A stretch of DNA of 8,719 bases from Armatimonadota bacterium (GTDB lineage: Bacteria; Armatimonadota; Fimbriimonadia; Fimbriimonadales; Fimbriimonadaceae), in contig DPBN01000139.1 in the NCBI GenBank assembly GCA_003516955.1, positions 1-8,719 of the forward strand. Direction: 5' to 3'. The notes beneath the pieces were generated by a model. That model was not told the origin of the DNA. It ran no database searches and saw nothing but the letters and a program-made list of their open reading frames with translations. Below, piece after piece: positions 5,538 through 8,719 of this stretch. Each line of letters starts with the position of its first letter. Within the stretch, counting starts at the first letter, position 1. The translations under genes were made by a program, and so were the position numbers.

Positions 5538-6409
5538 GCATCGTGGACACTGTCCTGAGGCTTTTGCTCGCGGTGGTCGTCGCTCCGTGGGTCGGGATGT
5601 TGCTCGTGGGTCTGGACCGCAAGCTTTCCGCGAGGCTGCAGGGAAGGGTCGGCCCTCCACTCACCCAGCCGTTCTACGACCTCGTGAAGCTGCTCGCCAA
5701 GCAGGGCGACACCACGAGCCGCTTCCAGACCGCCTGCCTCGCGCTGTTCCTGGCTTCGAACGTGGTCAGCCTGGCACTGGTCCTGATGGGCGGCGACCTG
5801 TTGGTCATGCTCTTCGTGCTGGCGTTCGGCGCGGTCGCGTACATCGTGGGCGGCTTCAGCGCCAAGTCGCCGTACAGCCAGCTCGGCACCCAGAGAGAGC
5901 TCCTGCAGCTGCTCACCTACGAGCCGCTGCTGGTGTTTCTGGCGGTGGGGATCTATCTGCGGACGGGCAGCTTCCTCGCGTCGGCCGCCTTCAGCCACGC
6001 TGAGCCGCTGCTGCCGGAGATGCCGGTGTTCGTTCTCACGCTGATCGCGGTGTTCGGCATCAAGCTCCGCAAGTCGCCGTTCGACATCGCCTCGTCGCCG
6101 CACCATGGGCATCAAGAGGTCGTGCGCGGGCCGCTCAGCGAGGTCGCGGGTCCGTCGCTCGCGCTGGTGGAGCTGGCGCACTGGTACGAGGTGGTGCTGC
6201 TCGTCGCCTTGGCCTCGCTGTTGTGGGCCTCGCCGATTTGGGCGGGCGCGCTGGTGGGACTGGGCTGCCTGCTCGCGAGCATCGTGGTGGACAATGTTGC
6301 CGCCAGGCTCACCTGGTCGTGGATGCTGCGCTTCGGGTGGCTCGTGGCGGTGCCGGCTTCGATCCTGAACCTGATCTATCTCTACGCGACCCGCGGAGGC
6401 GGTGGATGA
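5534..6409 (+). CDS. echB: Ech-type hydrogenase membrane subunit B (NuoH-like)
   Basis: This 291-residue membrane protein is the NuoH/HyfC homologue that anchors the hydrogenase peripheral arm to the membrane and links it to the ion pump EchA. Visible family motifs are ARLQGRVGPPLTQPFYDLVK (33-52) after the first helix, GGFSAKSPYSQLGTQRELLQ in the central loop, and LRKSPFDIASSPHHGHQE (178-195) followed by SEVAGPSLALVELAHWYE. The HH.HQE form and the SPFD before it are typical of hydrogenase-type subunits rather than complex I NuoH. About eight membrane segments are expected, the last near the C-terminus. The start GTG at 5534 overlaps the echA stop (GTGA) and matches the natural N-terminus; no strong Shine-Dalgarno is seen, so coupling to echA is likely. 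The same frame is open far upstream of this start, but that stretch is the shadow of echA. Confidence 0.93.
   Translation: MSIVDTVLRLLLAVVVAPWVGMLLVGLDRKLSARLQGRVGPPLTQPFYDLVKLLAKQGDTTSRFQTACLALFLASNVVSLALVLMGGDLLVMLFVLAFGAVAYIVGGFSAKSPYSQLGTQRELLQLLTYEPLLVFLAVGIYLRTGSFLASAAFSHAEPLLPEMPVFVLTLIAVFGIKLRKSPFDIASSPHHGHQEVVRGPLSEVAGPSLALVELAHWYEVVLLVALASLLWASPIWAGALVGLGCLLASIVVDNVAARLTWSWMLRFGWLVAVPASILNLIYLYATRGGGG
6395..6399 (+). promoter_or_regulatory. Shine-Dalgarno of echC
   Basis: GGAGG lies within the last codons of echB, six bases before the echC ATG. It confirms 6406 as the start. Confidence 0.6.
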
Positions 6410-6888
6410 ACCTGATTCAGAAAGCACGCATGAAGTCCCCCTGGGTCCTGCACTTCAACGCGGGGAGCTGCAACGGCTGCGACATCGAGATCCTCTCGTG
6501 CCTCACGCCCGTGTACGACATCGAGCGTTTCGGCGCGGTGAACGTCGGCAATCCCAAGCACGCCGACGTCCTGCTGGTGACCGGGCCCGTCAACCGCCGC
6601 AACGAGAGGGTGCTGCGGAACCTGTACGAGCAGATGCTGGACCCCAAGATCGTGGTCGCGGTCGGCACCTGCGCCAGCAGCGGAGGCGTGTTCCACAACT
6701 GCTACAACTGCCTCGGAGGCGTGGACAAGGTGATCCCCGTGGACGTGTACGTGCCGGGTTGCGCGGCCAAGCCGGAGACGATCATCGAGGGGGTGATCCT
6801 GGGTTTGGAGAAGCTGGCCAAGATGCCGGCCAAGGCGCGCCCGGGGCGACAGGAAGCCAAGGCGGAATCGGCGGAGGCGGAGCGGTGA
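6406..6888 (+). CDS. echC: [NiFe] hydrogenase small subunit, Ech type (NuoB-like)
   Basis: This 160-residue protein carries the proximal [4Fe-4S] cluster next to the NiFe site. The four expected ligands are Cys22 and Cys25 (SCNGCDIE), Cys89 (GTCASSGG) and Cys119 (PGCAAKPE). The PGCAA form, where complex I NuoB has PGCPP, fits what I recall of Ech- and Coo-type small subunits. Two extra cysteines (99 and 102, NCYNC) sit near the cluster region. It is the short, group 4 form: no twin-arginine signal and no C-terminal domain with medial and distal clusters, so it is cytoplasmic. A charged, probably flexible tail (KARPGRQEAKAESAEAER, 143-160) follows the core. The ATG at 6406 overlaps the echB stop by four bases and has GGAGG six bases upstream; its stop overlaps the echD GTG. 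Confidence 0.95.
   Translation: MNLIQKARMKSPWVLHFNAGSCNGCDIEILSCLTPVYDIERFGAVNVGNPKHADVLLVTGPVNRRNERVLRNLYEQMLDPKIVVAVGTCASSGGVFHNCYNCLGGVDKVIPVDVYVPGCAAKPETIIEGVILGLEKLAKMPAKARPGRQEAKAESAEAER
6873..6877 (+). promoter_or_regulatory. Shine-Dalgarno of echD
   Basis: GGAGG within the charged tail codons of echC lies seven bases before GTG 6885 and supports that start. Confidence 0.55.
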
Positions 6889-7292
6889 GCGAGCTCGCGG
6901 GAGTGCAGGGGATCGAGCGCATCGAGGACGTGCCCCTCGAGGGGCTCCTCGAGGCCGTGCGGGCCTACCGTGATCGGAACGCCCGCTTCATCACAGCGTC
7001 CTGCCTGGACCGCGGGGAGCGGTTCGAGATTCTGTACCTCTTCGACGAGTCGCTGAAGACGGTCGCCGTGCGGACGTTCCTGCCCAAGGGCCAGAAGCTG
7101 CCGTCGATCACCGGCGTCTATTTGTGCGGCTTCCTGGTGGAGAACGAGCTGCAGGACCTCTTCGGCATCGAGGTCGAGGGGTTGGACATCGACTACCGAG
7201 GCAAGTTCCTCGTCACGAACACGTTCGAGACGCCGCCGCTGCTCAAGCAGACGGCCTGCGAGCTGCAGGGCAACAAGGAGGTCCCGTCGTGA
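6885..7292 (+). CDS. echD: Ech-type hydrogenase subunit D (NuoC-like, 30 kDa family)
   Basis: This 135-residue protein is the small NuoC-like subunit that packs beside the large subunit in the peripheral arm; it has no cofactor. The family signature is the stretch FLVENELQDLFGIEVEG (83-99), corresponding to the complex I 30 kDa motif in which an acidic loop leads to a D-x-FGI turn, followed by DIDYRGKFLV (101-110). Its length is that of EchD and well below NuoC, which is usually longer. The N-terminal 30 residues are an acidic helix-like region. It starts at GTG 6885 inside the echC stop (GTGA) and ends in the same kind of overlap with echE. Identity of the subunit is supported mainly by the motif and by its place between echC and echE. 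Confidence 0.9.
   Translation: MSELAGVQGIERIEDVPLEGLLEAVRAYRDRNARFITASCLDRGERFEILYLFDESLKTVAVRTFLPKGQKLPSITGVYLCGFLVENELQDLFGIEVEGLDIDYRGKFLVTNTFETPPLLKQTACELQGNKEVPS
7275..7282 (+). promoter_or_regulatory. strong Shine-Dalgarno of echE
   Basis: AAGGAGGT is a perfect anti-Shine-Dalgarno complement six bases before GTG 7289. It fixes the large-subunit start and shows that the host, or the source of the operon, uses canonical ribosome binding sites. Confidence 0.75.
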
Positions 7293-8368
7293 GCGAAGCC
7301 ACCAACGTCCCGTTCGGTCCCCAGCATCCGGTGTTGCCGGAGCCGATCCAGCTGCGCATCTCCCTCGAGGACGAGAACGTGCTGCAGGCGCTGCCGGCGC
7401 TGGGGTACGTGCACCGGGGCATCGAGAAGGCCGGAGAGCTGAACGACTTTCAGCAGAACGTGTTTCTGGTGGAGCGGGTGTGCGGCATCTGCAGCTCGAT
7501 CCACGCCCTGGCGTATTGCCTCGCGGTCGAGTCGGCCATGGGGCTGGAGGTGCCGAAGCGCGCCGACTACCTTCGGGTGGTCTGGATGGAGCTGCACCGC
7601 ATCCACAGCCACCTGCTGTACCTGGGGTTGCTGGCGGAGGCGTTCGGCTTCGAGTCGGTGTTCATGGAGTTCTGGAGGATCCGCGAGCGGGTCATGGACC
7701 TGCTGGAGATGACGGCGGGCAACCGCGTGATCATCTCCGTGTGCACCATCGGCGGCGTGCGGAGGGACATCGACGCCGAGCAGGCCAAGACCATCCGCGA
7801 GGAGCTCCCCAAGGTGCGGGAGGAAGCCAAGCGGCTCGTGGACACGCTCCTGGGCGACTACACGGTGAAGCGGCGGACGGTCGGCAAGGGGGTGATCCCA
7901 GCCCAGGCGGCCTTGGAGCTCGGCGCCGTCGGCCCCACCCTGCGGGGATCGGGGGTTGCCCAGGACATGAGGATGGCCGGATACGCGGCCTACTCCGAGC
8001 TGCAGTTCCGGCCCGTAACGTTCGCCGATGGCGACACCTATGCTCGGACCGCCGTGCGCGCCCACGAGGTGTTCCAGTCGATGGACCTCGTGCTGGCGGC
8101 GTTGGAGAACCTGCCGGAGGGCGAGCTGGCGGTCAAGTTCAAGGGCCGGCCGGAGGGCGCCGCCTTGGCGCGCGTGGAGGCGCCGCGGGGCGAGCTGATC
8201 TATATGGTGGTGGGCAACGGCACCAAGAACTTGGAGCGGATGCGCGTGCGCGTGCCGACCTACGCCAACATCCCCGCGCTGCTGAGCGTGCTGCCGGGGT
8301 GCGAGTTCGCCGACGTGCCCGTCGTGACGCTGTCGATCGACCCGTGCATCAGCTGCACGGAGAGGTGA
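7289..8368 (+). CDS. echE: [NiFe] hydrogenase large subunit, Ech type (NuoD-like)
   Basis: This 359-residue protein binds the Ni-Fe(CN)2CO centre and catalyses reversible proton reduction to H2. The N-terminal motif ERVCGICSSIH (62-72) gives Cys65, Cys68 and His72; the C-terminal motif DPCISCTER (351-359) gives Cys353 and Cys356. All four nickel-binding cysteines are therefore present, which separates it from complex I NuoD and from cofactor-free relatives. FGPQHPVLPEP (9-19) and the HRGIEK stretch (42-47) are typical of the group 4/NuoD family. The protein ends three residues after the last cysteine, so there is no C-terminal peptide of the sort removed by HycI/HybD-type proteases; this is known for EchE and CooH. 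Maturation would still need HypA-F, which are not in the window. The GTG start has AAGGAGGT six bases upstream. The gene overlaps echD by four bases and is seven bases from echF. Confidence 0.97.
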   Translation: MSEATNVPFGPQHPVLPEPIQLRISLEDENVLQALPALGYVHRGIEKAGELNDFQQNVFLVERVCGICSSIHALAYCLAVESAMGLEVPKRADYLRVVWMELHRIHSHLLYLGLLAEAFGFESVFMEFWRIRERVMDLLEMTAGNRVIISVCTIGGVRRDIDAEQAKTIREELPKVREEAKRLVDTLLGDYTVKRRTVGKGVIPAQAALELGAVGPTLRGSGVAQDMRMAGYAAYSELQFRPVTFADGDTYARTAVRAHEVFQSMDLVLAALENLPEGELAVKFKGRPEGAALARVEAPRGELIYMVVGNGTKNLERMRVRVPTYANIPALLSVLPGCEFADVPVVTLSIDPCISCTER

Positions 8369-8375
8369 GGGAACC

Positions 8376-8719
8376 ATGGCCAGGATGCTGCGCTCCGTGT
8401 TGCGAAACGCCCTGTCGAAGCCGGCGACCCGGCCTTTCCCCGAGGCCCCGCGGGCCGAGTTCGAAAAGGCGCGGGGACTGATCGCCTTCGACTGCACGGA
8501 CTGCCGCTTCTGCGGCGCGTGCGCCCTGAAGTGCCCGACGGGGGCGATCCGCGTGGTCCGCGAGGAGCGTCGGATCTACTTCGAGCCGTTCAAGTGCATC
8601 GTTTGCGGCGCCTGTCTGGAGGCGTGCCGCTTCGGCTCGGTGCGGATGGGGCCGGAGCGGCGGAAGCCGGTCTACGAGAAGCCGGTGGAGGTCTACGCCA
8701 AGCCGGAGGACGAAGAGCC
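8376..8719 (+). CDS. echF: Ech-type hydrogenase ferredoxin-like subunit F (partial, NuoI-like)
   Basis: The 114 visible residues belong to an 8Fe polyferredoxin subunit that passes electrons from soluble ferredoxin to the small subunit. Two cluster motifs are present: CTDCRFCGACALKCP (40-54) and CIVCGACLEACRF (74-86). The first has four standard cysteines (43, 46, 49, 53) plus an extra Cys40 three residues before; the second has Cys74, 77, 80, 84, with Arg instead of the usual Pro after the last cysteine. The N-terminal 35 residues are basic and Pro-rich, and probably contact other subunits, as in NuoI-type proteins. The gene runs off the right edge; most of the expected protein is already visible, and the last part is a charged tail (KPVEVYAKPEDEE). 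ATG at 8376 follows echE by seven bases with a GAGGTGAGG-type ribosome binding site over the echE stop. It completes the A-F gene set. Confidence 0.93.
   Translation, partial: MARMLRSVLRNALSKPATRPFPEAPRAEFEKARGLIAFDCTDCRFCGACALKCPTGAIRVVREERRIYFEPFKCIVCGACLEACRFGSVRMGPERRKPVYEKPVEVYAKPEDEE

Noticed and set aside
3288..5660. Long open frame (790 codons) on the minus strand across echA
   Set aside because: Its translation is rich in Arg, His, Gln and Glu with no domain, as expected for the antisense shadow of a high-GC gene; echA on the plus strand has full family motifs.
7193..8497. Open frame of 434 codons on the minus strand across echE
   Set aside because: Antisense shadow of echE, His/Gln/Arg-rich, no recognisable domain.
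3612..8719. Respiratory complex I (nuo) operon
   Set aside because: Both nickel-binding CxxC pairs are present in the NuoD-like subunit, subunits A and B resemble hydrogenase forms, and NuoE/F/G, A, J and K genes are absent between these genes.
3612..8719. CO-linked Coo-type hydrogenase
   Set aside because: The gene order has the ferredoxin-like gene last, as in Ech; Coo operons place it between the small subunit and NuoC-like genes. No CO dehydrogenase is in view, although one outside the window cannot be excluded.
1..8719. CRISPR array, tRNA/rRNA genes, insertion sequence ends
   Set aside because: No regularly spaced repeats, tRNA-like cloverleaf, transposase, or terminal repeats were seen; non-coding space is under 200 bases at any one place.

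Overview
The window is a GC-rich bacterial segment with two divergently arranged gene blocks and no mobile-element signature. A left-hand block on the minus strand (about 1-3453) reads methylglyoxal synthase, then a polysaccharide/lipid-type flippase, then a divergent tRNA-guanine transglycosylase, then the N-terminal lipoyl domain of a 2-oxo acid dehydrogenase E2 that runs off the left edge. A right-hand block on the plus strand (3535-8719) is a tightly packed operon for a six-subunit membrane-bound [NiFe] hydrogenase of the Ech type (group 4), in the order echA-B-C-D-E-F. The sixth gene is cut by the right edge.

The hydrogenase call rests on gene content and order, and on the large subunit keeping both nickel-binding CxxC pairs (residues 65/68 and 353/356), which complex I NuoD lacks. 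EchF would take electrons from ferredoxin, EchC carries the proximal iron-sulfur cluster, EchE holds the NiFe site, EchD is the NuoC-like connector, and EchA and EchB form the ion-translocating membrane arm. Family knowledge says such enzymes couple reduced-ferredoxin oxidation and proton reduction to H2 with ion pumping, reversibly. Direction in this organism is not shown by the sequence. Lipoate-dependent 2-oxo acid oxidation next door suggests a host with oxidative metabolism as well, so a facultative or fermentation-capable lifestyle is an inference.

Three things stand out. (1) The Tgt protein aligns without gaps to the family around the nucleophile and zinc site, yet all three zinc cysteines are replaced (Ser308, Phe310, Thr313); other active-site-neighbour residues are also changed. 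(2) A 26-codon ORF with a good ribosome binding site sits in front of echA and ends in the same 4-base ATGA overlap style as the echA/B, B/C, C/D and D/E junctions; the echA ribosome binding site lies in a potential hairpin that translation of this ORF would open. (3) Starts on the minus strand lack Shine-Dalgarno sequences and three of them have a -10-like hexamer only 6-10 bases upstream (leaderless or short-leader pattern), while most hydrogenase genes have clear Shine-Dalgarno sites. This may reflect a different origin or different expression mode for the hydrogenase operon.

The lineage cannot be fixed from this window. High GC, the Shine-Dalgarno/leaderless mix and the lipoyl-domain style would be compatible with, for example, Armatimonadota or similar deep-branching high-GC bacteria, but that is only a guess.
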